Source: Trichobilharzia szidati (Eukaryota > Platyhelminthes > Trematoda > Strigeidida > Schistosomatidae). Taken from it: a stretch of DNA of 64,000 bases. The notes under the pieces are model-generated. The model was not told where the DNA came from. It was given only the letters and a program-made list of their open reading frames with translations, and ran no database searches. Position numbers and translations under genes: made by a program. This document shows positions 47,661 through 58,304 of this stretch, piece after piece. The stretch spans positions 22,761,710 through 22,825,709 of the forward strand of contig OX235271.1 of NCBI GenBank assembly GCA_944472155.2. The letters run 5' to 3'. How positions within the stretch are numbered: position 1 is the first letter of the stretch; the number at the start of each line of letters is the position of its first letter.

Positions 47661-47885
47661 GCGTCGGTGGCATAGCGGTTAGGACGCTCGCCGACCATGA
47701 ACATGGTCCCGGGTTCGATCCCCGGCCGACGCACTCCTTTACCTCGCTAAGCCATAAATAATAATGTTGGTGAAGAGAAAAGGTTTGGCATGAGGCTAGC
47801 AACCCCATCCTGTGAAATAAACACTGCTACAGAAACTTCAAGCCACTAGCTTGAAGCCCTATGTTCCACTGGGGAACGTGAAGGG
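47661..47885 (+). repeat. SINE-A, best-preserved copy
   Basis: Head 47661-47732 folds as a tRNA: acceptor GCGTCGG/CCGACGC, box A GGCATAGCGGTTAGG, T arm CGGG-TTCGATC-CCCGG. The body follows with CTCGCTAAGCC and ATGAGGCTAGCAACCCC; 3' end TTGAAGCCCTATGTTCCACT with hairpin, then GAAGGGAAAAAAG. Only about 80 bases from the exon 5 donor. Confidence 0.88.
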
Positions 47886-47967
47886 AAAAAAGAAAGAAAA
47901 AATTATTATTATATGTCTCATAAGTGAACAAATTTTAAAAGAAAAATAATAATAATCATAATCTTAC

Positions 47968-48021
47968 TCGTATTGTTGTATACAATGCTTTCCACGATAA
48001 CGTAGGTGTTGAATAGCAAAC
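47968..48021 (-). CDS. DOCK7: DOCK exon 5 visible: 54-base microexon
   Basis: A microexon of 54 bases, acceptor TTTATAG, donor GTAAGA. One base completes the previous codon and two start the next. It codes FAIQHLRYRGKHCIQQY. This matches the conserved DOCK segment where vertebrate DOCK7 has a Phe-Glu-Tyr-Lys-Gly-Lys motif, here Leu-Arg-Tyr-Arg-Gly-Lys. The joint with exon 4 (NILK|FAIQHL) and with exon 6 (QQYE|HISRS) reads cleanly. Too short for ORF-based gene finding; the evidence is phase plus family homology. Confidence 0.88.
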
Positions 48022-48274
48022 CTATAAACAGGAAATTCGTAAAAATATATAATAGAGTTAGAGTAATATATTTAAATTAAATATGCAAAAACAGTCAATT
48101 TAAAGGGAAATAGTATTAAGGAAAACCAATTTTTATGCATTTATAGAACTCTGCAATAGCAAGCAAAATAAGAGAAGACTACAGCTCATCGGCTAACACA
48201 TGTACTTTTAACCAATCGTTCTAGAACGAACACTACTCCTCTGGACGGTTATATATATTAACACAATTAACTAA

Positions 48275-48842
48275 ATTGGTTGGAGGATTTCATCATGAGC
48301 TGACATGAGTTAGAGAACCATTGGAAAACCAGCACCGGAGTACTGGACATCCAGATGTTTCATCCTAGTTTGGGACTCCTCAGTGGTACGCATCCACCAC
48401 AGGGAGTTCGAACCCACGACCTCCTGGTTACAAGGCGAGTTCATAGACCATTCAACAGCCACTAAGATCTGAGCCGATCCAGTTACCTGGAGTTCTAGTG
48501 GGAAACCATGACCAGTAGGGTACAGCAAGGTTGAAGGTGAGGACAGTTACTCATCGAAGAAGACACTGCAAAAGTGATCGCGAATTTTGCAGAAGTTAGA
48601 ATTCATGGATTCACCATTGGATAGGGCCCCAGTGGCTGCTGAATGGTCTACAAGCTTGCCTAGTAACCAGATGGTCCTGGATTCGGACCCTGGAGGTGGG
48701 TGCGTACTGCTGAACAGTCTCAAACTAGGACGTAACTGCTGTCCAATGTTACCTGCAGGTTTTCCGATGGTTCTCTAACTGATGTCAGCTCATGATGAAA
48801 TCCTCCAACCAATCAAACAAAATCCCTACAAAACCATTACTT
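48275..48842. repeat. SINE-B inverted pair
   Basis: Minus copy 48485-48275 and plus copy 48486-48842, head to head. Outer ends TTGGTTGGAGGATTTCATCA and its complement are near-identical; tRNA-like centres on both sides (AGGGAGTTCGAACCC; GGTCCTGGATTCGGACCC). Confidence 0.7.
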
Positions 48843-49254
48843 GAAAATTAACAATATGTTAAGAGCATCTAGTATGCCTATACCGGTAATCTAAATTTTC
48901 AACTAAAATTGGAAGTGCCGTTTTGCGCTGATTTTGGCAAATTAGTTGTCGATTTTCTCACTCGATTGAGACTCATAAGTGTTCTGGATTCTGGACAAGG
49001 ATATATATATATATATTATATATATCACATACATTTATAACTGGCCTTGTCTGGTTGACGGTAATAAGACTAAGTGAGTCAAACGAAGAGAATTATAAAT
49101 AGGTTACAGTTTGGACACATTTATTCTAATATATTTGAATCACTTAGCTAAATAATTTTAAACCATCAACCCTTTTGTCTCATTAAAAACTCTCTAGTAG
49201 AAAAAAAATAATTTTTCACATCTCTACATTCTAATTATCCACTAGACCACTTGG

Positions 49255-49475
49255 GCTTCGGTGGTCCAACGGTGGAACGCTCGTTAACCACGCCTCACGG
49301 GGTTCTAGGTTCGACGCCCGGCCACAGAAGCACTCCTTAACCTCATTAAGCAGGTATTAAGCCCGGTAAAGAAGAAAGGTTTGGCGTGACGCCAGCAACC
49401 CCAGCCTGCGTAAAAATAAAACCAATGCTACCGAAACTTCAAAGCTCTAGGTTGAAGCCCTCGGAACGTGATGGA
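49255..49475 (+). repeat. SINE-A variant
   Basis: Head GGGCTTCGGTGGTCCAACGG with box B AGGTTCGACGC, SINE-A body (CCAGCAACCCCAGCCTGCG) and shortened end TTGAAGCCCTCGGAACGTG, then AATAATAATAA. Confidence 0.72.
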
Positions 49476-49864
49476 ATACAATAATAATAAATACGTTTTA
49501 GTAGTTCTCATGTTGGTGACTGGTGAGCGATCAACAGTTAATTACATCAGGTTAACACGAGAATACACAATACTTCCGTCTTATTGATTTGAGAGACTGC
49601 ACTTATGAGACTCTCTTAACACACAGTCTGTTTGTATAAAAGTTGCTGCGACATTACGTGTTTTTTTCTTATTTGTCAGTGGTTATAAAATATACATACA
49701 CTCAACACACAACCAAGCTAACCATGCAGGTATTATCGAAGATCTCATGCAAGGAAAAGCCTATCAGCTATAAACATAATGTAATGGCTACCAAATATGC
49801 AGTTCATAGTAGTTTTACTTCGAGTACATTTCGTTATTACACAAATAACTCTAATACATTGGAG

Positions 49865-49968
49865 GAGATGACAGCGCATATGGCTGGCCGCGGAGTCAGC
49901 TAAAGAGGATTGCATAGAATAGGCTGAAGCCCTATGTTCAACTAAGAACCTAAGGAATAATAAGTAGT
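49865..49968 (+). mobile_element. RTE LINE 3' tip
   Basis: About 100 bases ending GGCTGAAGCCCTATGTTCAA, AAGAACCTAAGG and AATAATAAG, equal to RTE 3' ends. Severely 5'-truncated. Confidence 0.65.
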
Positions 49969-49975
49969 AGTGTGG

Positions 49976-50576
49976 TGTGGTGGTGTGACCCAGACAGTGT
50001 GTGCCAACGGAATATTATTCTCACATATTCCCACAGTTCAATACTGTGTTAGCAACAGAATATGATATATATCTATTTGAACATTCTATTTGATATTAGA
50101 GACAATACTTTGGCTTCCGTGTCCTGCCTTCTATTGTTACATTTGGTATCGCTGCCTGCCGACAAATGGAAAGCCTATGTCCTGCAGTTTTTGATGGAGA
50201 CAAAACGATCTTTGGGCAGGACTTCGAGGCTGTTATGCAGTTGAGTGACGTTCAAGATCCATCAGCGATGAGGCTGTTACTTGGAACGCTGCTGGGAGGT
50301 TGGACGATGGTAGCATATGATAGTGTGAGGCGAAACACCGGCGAATACGAGCCAGGATCATGCAAACTGCTCCCAAAGTGTGAAGGACTATACATAGTCA
50401 CCGTGAGACCGGGTCACGTATATACAATCAGAAATGCAAATAAAGAGAAGTGGGTGAACGTCAGCGAGCTCCGGAATTCGATACAGCAAGACAACCTAAC
50501 AAAGCCGCCAGCACCAAGAAGATCGGATCGACTGCAGTTTAATGTTTTTTGACGGGGGAACGAGTGTGGTGGTGTG
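49976..50576 (+). mobile_element. Internally deleted LTR retrotransposon
   Basis: 5' LTR 49976-50141 (TGTGGTGGTGTGACCC to TATTGTTACA) is followed by a primer-site-like TGGTATCGCTGCC. The reading frame 50166-50552 joins a Gag-like N-terminus (VFDGDKTIFGQDFEAVMQLS) to a piece of integrase (MVAYDSVRRNTGEYEP) and the integrase C-terminal domain (LLPKCEGLYIVTVRPGHVYT, VNVSELRN). A purine tract GACGGGGGAACGAG precedes the first 12 bases of the 3' LTR (50565-50576). Protease, RT, RNase H and integrase core are absent. Confidence 0.72.
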
Positions 50577-50934
50577 TTATAAAAACATTTGCGCACATCC
50601 TCAAACCGGTAGATAATGTTCTTGTGATAATATAATTTCATAAAACTTCAAAATTTAAAAGCCCTTCAAATCTACACCAAGTAATCGAATAATAAAAATG
50701 GTCACTGGTTGCTGAAGTATCAGAAATAAAGAATGATGAAACAAATATTGATTAGAATTTCATTTTACTTATCAACTATTCTCTATCCGATGATTATCAC
50801 ATGATACTCACTGTACACTGACTATTTGATAATTTTCGGAGTAAGTGTCTCATACTAACTGTCTTTATTTAACCATAATATACACATAAGATACGATGGA
50901 AAACGTCAAAACGCGTTGAAACAGTCTACAGTCT

Positions 50935-51192
50935 ACTGAATATTGAGGAATTCCACATCCCAACATGTAACGACAAGTAAATTGGTGGATAGTGGTGACT
51001 GACGAGCAGTGGAATCCACCAGGATGCGAATTTCGTCCCGTTTGGGACTCGTTGGCTCGATGTACCTGCACTCTTCAGTGAGTGAGTGAGTGAGTGAGTG
51101 ATGAGTGAGTGATGGTGTTCGCATTGAGGCTCGAACCCAGCACCCATAGTTTCAAACACCGAAGCGTTATCCACTAGACCACTTGTGCCACG
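50935..51192 (-). repeat. SINE-C (hammerhead-bearing)
   Basis: Minus sense: head CAAGTGGTCTAGTGGATAAC with box B GGGTTCGAGCC, a GAGT tandem block, TGCAGGTACATCGAG, then the ribozyme domain with core CCAACGA instead of CTGATGA, GTCCCAAACGGGAC stem II, GAAA, and TGGATTCCACTGCTCG. Decayed core, preserved stems. Confidence 0.8.
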
Positions 51193-51410
51193 GCAGCCAG
51201 CTCTTGTGCAATGCGTATTAGTAATTTTTTAATTCGATTCGGCTTTCCCGTTGATTGGTTGAACCAAAGTGCTCGGCCTCAGACATCGTCGAACCAGCTG
51301 CATAAGATGATATGTAAAACTGAGACAGAGCACTTCGGTTCAATCAATCAACAGGAAAGCTAAGTTGAACTAAACAATTATTAATAACCGTTGCACAACA
51401 AGTGGTTAGC

Positions 51411-51735
51411 TTTCGTGGTGTCCAAGTGGTCTAGTGGATAACGCTTCGGTGTTTGAAACTATTGGTACTGAGTTCAAGCCTCAATGGGAACATCATCACT
51501 CACTCATTCACTTACTGAAGAATGCAGGTACATCGAGCCAACGGGTCCCGAACGGGACGAAATGCGCATCCTGGTGGATTCCACTGCTCGTCAGTCACCA
51601 CTATCCACCAAATTACTTCAGATTAAATCCTCAGACATAGTAGAAACATCTGCGCACAAACAGCCAACATGTCAACCTTAGGCTAAGCATTTCGGTTCAA
51701 TCGATCAACGGAATAGTCCAAAGTGTGAATTAAAT
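51411..51735 (+). repeat. SINE-C (hammerhead-bearing)
   Basis: Plus copy: CCAAGTGGTCTAGTGGATAA head, box B GAGTTCAAGCC, GCAGGTACATCGAG, core CCAACGG, stem II GGTCCCGAACGGGACG, GAAA, CATCCTGG, GATTCCACTGCTCG, tail CATTTCGGTTCAATCGATC. About 190 bases from the exon 4 donor. Same core change as the neighbouring inverted copy. Confidence 0.82.
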
Positions 51736-51923
51736 GTAACCAAATATTTTTAAAGAAAATAATCATAGAACACGAATAACCATGATTATTCAAAATTTAA
51801 CCTTTACAACCACTAGACTTGTGAATGAATGAATGATTTATTATAAAGAATATCGATTTCATTTGACAACTTGTATCGATTCAATTCCCAAGAAGGAGGA
51901 AACAAAACATCTACTGAACTTAC

Positions 51924-52274
51924 TTCAGTATATTTAAAAATCTTAGCCTTTCTTGTACAGTGAAACTCTGCAGTAATGCCTTCAAATGTGTCACTGTGAT
52001 TGTCGACAGGATGTGTAGAAGGCATATGTATAAATCTCTTTGACAATTGTCTGTTAAACGACGTGGACCTGAAATATTTTGATCACATGGACGACGATGA
52101 ATATGCGGTCGAATAATTGGCTCTTTAGTCAATAGAAGGTCAGGTATAAATATTCTCTGGAAGTTGAATCGATGAGTATAAGGATGAGAGAGAAGACGAT
52201 GACTATCTTGAGCATGATGATGATGGCTTGCAGGAGTATCAGAGATTAAGTTTTCATCATGTTCTCCAGAATGT
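51924..52274 (-). CDS. DOCK7: DOCK exon 4 visible (117 codons)
   Basis: A 351-base exon, acceptor TTCTCTAG, donor GTAAGT, phases matching neighbours. The first two thirds are variable and include a His run (SHHHHAQDSHR). The last third is conserved DOCK: a helix DLYICLLHILSTITVTHLKA followed by LLQSFTVQERLRFLNILK, equivalent to the vertebrate DOCK-C segment that ends in a conserved helix before the Cys-Phe-Glu-Tyr-Lys-Gly motif. A decayed PLE endonuclease fragment lies about 110 bases away on the opposite strand. Confidence 0.9.
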
Positions 52275-52384
52275 CTAGAGAAGATAATAATAATAATGAT
52301 AAAGATTTTAATTGTTACCATGGCTACATGGAATCGACAAACAAAAGTGCTTGTCATACTCAGTAATAATAAAATCTATAAGAA

Positions 52385-52620
52385 GTTCGATTTTGTCTCA
52401 TTTGATTGATGATAGCGGTCACCAAGTGGATAGAAGAAGTGCCTTCAAAGTTATCCATCGCATTCCCTCGAACCTTTCCAACAGAATTCAAACTCGCCTG
52501 TTGAAACACGTAGCCGAAGAAGCTATGGGAATTAATTCGAGAGAACAATTCTAGTCTCTGAATATCAAAAAGAAGTTTGTCCTCCTTTGCCTCTCTCCTG
52601 GTCTAAGTGAATTCTAATTC
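52385..52620 (+). mobile_element. PLE GIY-YIG tail fragment
   Basis: SSILSHLIDDSGHQVDRRSA, FKVIHRIPSNLSNRIQTRLL, VAEEAMGINSR and, after a stop, KKKFVLLCLSPG. C-terminal half of the endonuclease domain, decayed. Confidence 0.72.
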
Positions 52621-52843
52621 AAATAAACCCTCCCACCCTTTCTTGTTTTCCACTTCATTCGTACTTTTGCGATATTTATTAAAACTCTGAATATCTGCCC
52701 ACTTCACCTACTTCTGGTATTACGTAACTTTTAAGATTTCACCTAATCATTTATTTATTGAATTGTCTGTATATACACATACATCACTCACAACCTTCGT
52801 TATTCCTATCGTCAGCTAAACAAACCTTATTATGAACACAATA

Positions 52844-54262
52844 TTCAGCGAAGAGACTCTTTTCAACGAATTTATTATCAAGCTGTACAATCATATATAC
52901 ATGGTTTTTAAGAAATTATATCCAGTGAGGGAATTAGGTCAAAGGTGTGAATACATGAAATAATAATAGTGGTATGAAATGCAATTAAAATATTTGTGAT
53001 GATAATCATAGTTTAATGTCAAGTGGCACAATAATTAATATCATATATAGAATAATGCATAAGCTGGGTACCCATTGGTTGAAAACGAAACCTGGGCCGG
53101 TCGCTTGCCACTCGTATTCGGCGCATATGTAGCCCTGATACTGTGGAAGATGACTTATACATCTTGAGGAAAATCCTAATAGAAAATGGATTTCCACCAC
53201 GTTTTATAGATAAGAATATACATTCAAATCCTAAAAAACGTGACTTATCAACCTTACCCAAGAAAATACTTTACATGAGCTTAGAATTCAAAGGGGACTT
53301 AACTTCCGATATCATGAAACGAAGGATATCACAGTCCCTGAAAAGAACATTCCCTGCTGCATCCCTGAGAATAGCCTTTTCTAGTCGACCATTATTGTTC
53401 AATAACCTGAAGGACAAGATCCCGCTGTTGACCAACTCTATGTGTGTTTATCAATTCACCTGCTCGTGTGGAACTAGGTATATCGGTCGTTCGATTCGAG
53501 TTTTGTTCAAGAGGGGGCAAGAACACTATCCTGCATGGTTACGAAAAGGTGGAAGTTGAGCAATAAGAAGCGCAATCATCTTGTCGATAATGATCACCCT
53601 ATCTATATAGCCTCCGCCTTCAAAGTCATCTACAAGGCAAAGAGTAATTTACCCAAATCCTTACGTACCCGACTCAACTGCATCAGAAAAGCCAGATCTC
53701 TGTGTACAAAAAAAGTTCGTTCAACCCCTCCAACTTTCATGGTCTTAATCCCTCGTCTATGCTAAAGTATGGTAATCCCCAATCATATTTTAGCTCTACC
53801 AATTTTTCATTTTTGTCTATTCAATTTGTATACTCTTCCTTATTACGTCAATTGTTACTATTACTACTCTCACTTTTTATTGTTCTCGGTATTATTTCAC
53901 TTGTTCCACTTGTCATTCTAAATCAATTCCTTTATGCAACATTAAATTCTATGCTGTTAAATTTCATACAATATTACGCAACCTTTTTATTTTATTCGAT
54001 TTGTCTACTAATCTTATAATTGCACACCCTTTTTCAAGTTCTATCCATCCTATGAATTATTCTATATATGTGACATTAATTGCTTTGCCACTTGACATTT
54101 AACTACGATTATAATCACGAACATTTTAGTTTTAATTGCATTTCATATTATTATTATTTTATGCATTCACACCTATGTTTCTCACCGGATATAACTTCCT
54201 AAAAACCATATATATACGATTGCACAGCTTGAAAAGAGTCTTTTCGCTGAATCATTTGTTTT
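52844..54262 (+). mobile_element. PLE with long terminal inverted repeats
   Basis: Arms 52844-53052 and 54058-54262 are complementary (left TATTCAGCGAAGAGACTCTT, right AAGAGTCTTTTCGCTGAA). Between them DDLYILRKILIENGFPPRFI, PKKILYMSLEFKGDLTSDIM, KRRISQSLKRTFPAASLRIA, CVYQFTCSCGTRYIGRSIRV, EHYPAWLRKGG, then a frameshift and KPDLCVQKKF in another frame. A short, nearly intact PLE with no RT palm. Confidence 0.82.
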
Positions 54263-54904
54263 GATCTTCTAAATACATAAGGTGTATAGATTTTGGAAAG
54301 GGGTACATAATTATAGGAATAGTAGACGAATATAAAATGTTACATAACATGGTGTGAAATTTGATAAGATAGAATTCAATATTATAAAAATAAAAATATA
54401 AAAATGAATTATTTTGGGTTTAAAATGACAAGTGGGTCAAGTGGAAAAAGATTCAGAGTGAGAATACTACTAATAATAATGATAATAATAATATTAATAG
54501 TCGTAACTAAAATGGGAATTATTAAATTATTGACAAAAACATTATTATTTTTTGTTATCATTTACTTATGAATAAATGGGTATTTTTCGTGATCGTTATA
54601 ATCATCGTTAATACTGACGTTCAAAACAGTTAACACATTATTATTATTATTATTTAACTCACAAACTCATTGTTATTGGTTAGATCTTTTTATATAAAAA
54701 CCTATGCGAATTAGAGTAGAGCCACAAGAAGATCTAATTGAAAACAACAATATCGTTCGCTTGTTCTAATGATCAATAATAGTTTACTCTGTCAGATTCA
54801 CACTTATCAGTCAAACATTACGAACTATTTCGCCCTGATACAATTCAATCAAACTGATGATTGTATGCATAACCAATTCTTATTAGCTAGTTAACGTCTG
54901 TGCG

Positions 54905-56215
54905 TCGGTGGCACAGCTGCTGCTGCTGCTGGATTCAACATAGAACTTGGCACCGAAGTGCAGCAGCTCCAGTTGCCACGTTCCAAATAGCACACAAAGG
55001 TAGACAGGAAAATGAGTGAAGAGAATCAATAGAGTTTTGACAAGTATAAGAGTGAAACAGAATGAGTAATGGTAGAAAGGAATATGAAAGATTACAGAGA
55101 CTGAATACATCTGCATAAGCCATTGACAACGATTTTGAGCCATGTCACCTATTGTCTCCAGCCATTGATTCTTAGAGTCCCGAGGGCTGGCCCCAACCCG
55201 GAAGTCTGCATCTCCCTACCTGACTGACTCAGTTTAACTGTCAAGGATTTCATGGATTGATGAGGCCATGTTTTTGTTTGGCCACCACTTACTCTTTTCC
55301 AACCTGCACCTATATCAGCTAGTAATGCCCGTCGGGGGAGGCGATGGTTAGGCATGCGCAGCACGTCACCTAGCCATCTCAATCTATGTAACTTTATAGC
55401 CTCTTCGATTGATTTCCCCTCATTGCCCAACACTCTACGCCTAACGTCAACATTACTTACCTTATTATCCCACCTAACGTGAGAAAGAGATCGTAGACAT
55501 CTATGATCAAAAACAGTCAACCTTTTCATGTTTTCAACTCGTATTGGTCATGTTTCAGAGCCATAGAGAAGGACGGAGCGAACTTCTGAGTAGTACACAC
55601 GTCCTTTGGTTGATAGCCGGATGTCACGCCTACGCCAGAGACGGTGTAAGTTAGCGAAAGTAGCCCGAGCTTTCTGGATCCGTGCTGAGATTTCGTCACC
55701 AATCAGTCCGTTGGTGCTGATACAACTTCCCAAATAGGTGAAGTGGTCAACATGTTCTATCACTTCACTTCACTTCCTATCACTAAGCTAGGAGTTGACG
55801 TAGTCCAGTCCTGTAGCAGCATCTTACATTTTACAAGGGCGAATCACATGCCGAACATACGAAGATTGCTGCTCAAGGTGTTCAGAAGACTATGCATTTT
55901 GTCAGCGTCCTCCCCTAACAGGACTATGTCGTCTGCGTATTCTAAGTCTATAAGACTATTCCCTGGTAACAAGTCGATTCCTAAGTCGTTTAGTCCAGTT
56001 AAGGATACTTCCATTAGCATATCTATGATGAAGTTAAACAGAAATGGGGAAAGTGGATATCCCTGACGGACACCACTGGTTGTTATCAATTCAGATGACA
56101 ATTCCCCATAAGCCCTTACACAGCTACGTGAGTTTGAGTAGAGTGCCTTGATTAGTGCAATGTACTTTCTTGGTACTCCCTTCCCAGTCAAACATTGCCA
56201 TAGGGTGGGAAAGGG
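54905..56215 (-). mobile_element. LINE-2 with RT catalytic core
   Basis: Most complete LINE-2 copy. Minus strand: GKGVPRKYIALIKALYSNSR, TTSGVRQGYPLSPFLFNFII, LEYADDIVLLGED (catalytic box intact), VIEHVDHFTYLGSCISTNGL, DEISARIQKARATFANLHRL, RRDIRLSTKGRVYYSEVRSV, LLYGSET, then HRCLRSLSHVRWDNKVSNVD and VLRMPNHRLPRR. It ends with CAAGTTCTATGTTGAATCC, a CAG tail and a scrap of SINE-A head. Two frameshifts. Confidence 0.82.
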
Positions 56216-56690
56216 TGAGAGTATTAAAAAGTATTACAGTTATGTGGAGATAGACACAGTGGTTAATCACTGATACTTTGTTCATCGACTCAAAACCACA
56301 AACACGTGCAATTGGAAGAACTTAACGCCCACACCGGAGATATAGAAAGTGGCAACAAACGATAAGGGGAAGATGGAGAGAGGGAGAGAGAGAGATAGAC
56401 AGGAAAAATATATAAGACAAATTGTGAAACCGTGTGATTAAAGTTGATGTGATTATGAGTGGCAAGTATTTATACTCGCAACTTTGTCATTCGGTTGTTA
56501 ATACTGCATCACTGCGTGATACTTAAAATAAACTTATCTAATATGGAAGTATCAGTATCAGGTCTCAACACAATAGATGTGACTCATTTTCAAGTGGATG
56601 GAAATGAAAGTGATTAGTTGTGGAGTGATTAAAAATTGACGATATTTGAATTTTCGAGATTACTATTATTACTATTTCCTTTAATTCCTA
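56216..56690. other. Intron stretch, GA-rich
   Basis: No exon. Includes a GAGAGAGA tract near 56378-56396; otherwise unclassified. Confidence 0.5.
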
Positions 56691-57345
56691 GAGGAACATA
56701 GGGCTTCAGCCGTGCGTCTCCATTGCGTTCAGTTCTCTGCTAGAGTCTTCACCTCGCTCCAAGTCTGCCCACACGCTTTCATCTCCTCTTCACATGACCT
56801 CCTCCAAGTCACCCTTGCACTGACAACCAACTCGCCGCTTCCCTTTCGGGTTCCACTCGAGCAATGGCTTGTTTAGTGATGTCACTTGATGGTTTGTTTC
56901 CTCAGAGTATGGCCAGCCAATCCATCTCCATTTCTTCCTGCCTATTTGTTTCACAATCGGTTCCTGCTGTGTTGGTTCGCTCATTGCCACAGATCTCTGT
57001 TGCTGATCTTTTCTGGTCATCTGATCTTGAGTATTGAGCGAAGACAACTGTTAATGAAGGTCTGTAGTTTGTTTGAGATGCTCTTTATGACGCGCAGTGC
57101 AAGTCTCTGATCCGTATAGTGAGTAGCACTGACTGACTTCACATTGGAGTTGAAAATCCGGATCTTATTTTTGATACTGAGTGCTGTTGACCTCCACACA
57201 GACTTGAGAGTAGTGAAAACTCGTCTTGCTTTTCCGATTCTTGCTTTGATATCCTCGTCAGTTCCGTTCGCGTGTAGTTGAAACGATGTTTCCCAGGTAG
57301 GTAGGATTTTCGAGAGCATCTGGGTTATCGAGATTAAATTCAAGG
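56690..57345 (-). mobile_element. RTE-type LINE 3' part
   Basis: Minus strand: LPTWETSFQLHANGTDEDIK, ARIGKARRVFTTLKSVWRST, ALSIKNKIRIFNSNVKSVSA, then RKKWRWIGWPYSEETNHQVT, LEWNPKGKRRVG and the 3' UTR to the hairpin at 56690-56715. Ends 225 bases downstream of exon 3 donor. Confidence 0.82.
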
Positions 57346-57570
57346 TGTAATATTGGCGGCTAACAAGATTAAGTATGCTATACTAGATTGCTTAAATGCG
57401 TTGAGAATATTGTCTTAAAAGCCTAAATCATTCATACTGTGACATAGTGTAATCAACTAGCCTAAGGTTCAAGGTTATTCATTCTAAATAAAAATGCAAA
57501 ATCTACCTAAAATGATATCATCTTTTAAAACAATCGGCCTAAGTCATTAATAATAATAATAAAGGCTCAC

Positions 57571-57724
57571 TCAATATCCGAGATATTTATTCCCAAAGGC
57601 ATTCCTGCGACAGGTGTAGACACAGAATCTTGACTATCAGAACTTGTAGATTTTGCATCATTCACACGATCCGGATAGACACCAGCCAATGTGAGAACTT
57701 GTTTGGCCCAATCTTGATCTGAAT
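57571..57724 (-). CDS. DOCK7: DOCK exon 3 visible (51 codons)
   Basis: A 154-base exon, acceptor TTTGTAG, donor GTGAGC. It enters with two bases (AT, giving Asn with the previous A) and leaves with GA. The product reads DSDQDWAKQVLTLAGVYPDR and then a Ser/Thr-rich tail to INISDIE. It is part of the DOCK linker before the conserved central helices. The phase fit on both sides supports it, although the peptide alone is not diagnostic of the family. Confidence 0.8.
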
Positions 57725-57784
57725 CTACAAATTTGGCAAAGTGAAGTGATAATCAAATGTTTATCTAAACTGATCTTATTAGAA

Positions 57785-58080
57785 TACTCGCCAAAGACAT
57801 TGGCTATCGATCGCGTTATGTCGTGAATTGGCAGAAGTTAGAATTCATGGACTGTCCACTGGATCGGGTCTCAGTGGCTCAATGGTATACGATCTCACCT
57901 TGTAACCAGAAGGTCCTGGGTTCGAACCCCGGTGGGTGCGTACTGATGAAGGGTCGCAAACTAGGACGAAACAGCTGTCCAGTACTCCCAGGTTTTCCAA
58001 TGGTTCTCTAACCAATGTCAGCTCATGATGAAATCCTGTACCCGATCAACCAAATCTCTACAAACCAATACTTGAAAAAC
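57785..58080 (+). repeat. SINE-B, plus copy
   Basis: Head ATGTCGTGAATTGGCAGAAG, tRNA-like block with box A-like CAGTGGCTCAATGGTATACG and box B CTGGGTTCGAACCCC, body CTAGGACGAAACAGCTGTCC, end CAATACTTGAAAA. Confidence 0.75.
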
Positions 58081-58304
58081 ATTTCATCTAGTCTTTGTTT
58101 TCGATGATGCCTTGATAACTGCTAGTTGCAACTTGAATAGGAATTTAGTCTTTATGCCTTTTTTAGAATTACAGACTGAGAAAACTGTGTGATAGCGTAT
58201 TTACTTACCATAAAAGAGAAGGTTTATTCGTATCAGAATTCCGCTTCTAATTCACATCTCTGATTTATTTATTGTCAATTGGTTTAAAGAGAATAGTGGG
58301 TACC

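Noticed and set aside
47661..47732. A tRNA gene
   Set aside because: It folds well, but the anticodon loop is not a normal 7-base loop and the same head with the same downstream body occurs many times. It is the SINE-A head.
50926..51174. Minus-strand small protein with His/Ser repeats, also seen at 51434
   Set aside because: Both are translations of SINE-C copies and their GAGT repeats.
52847..52900. Active hammerhead in the PLE arm
   Set aside because: In minus sense CAGC/GCTG stem I, GAAA and a UUC triplet are present, but the core reads TTGATAA. Likewise 38400-38455, 31728-31790 and 42100-42150 keep stem III and the triplet but not the core.
54707..54765. Second copy of the 41307 hammerhead
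   Set aside because: Similar flanks, but the core is CAAGAAGA and stem I does not close.
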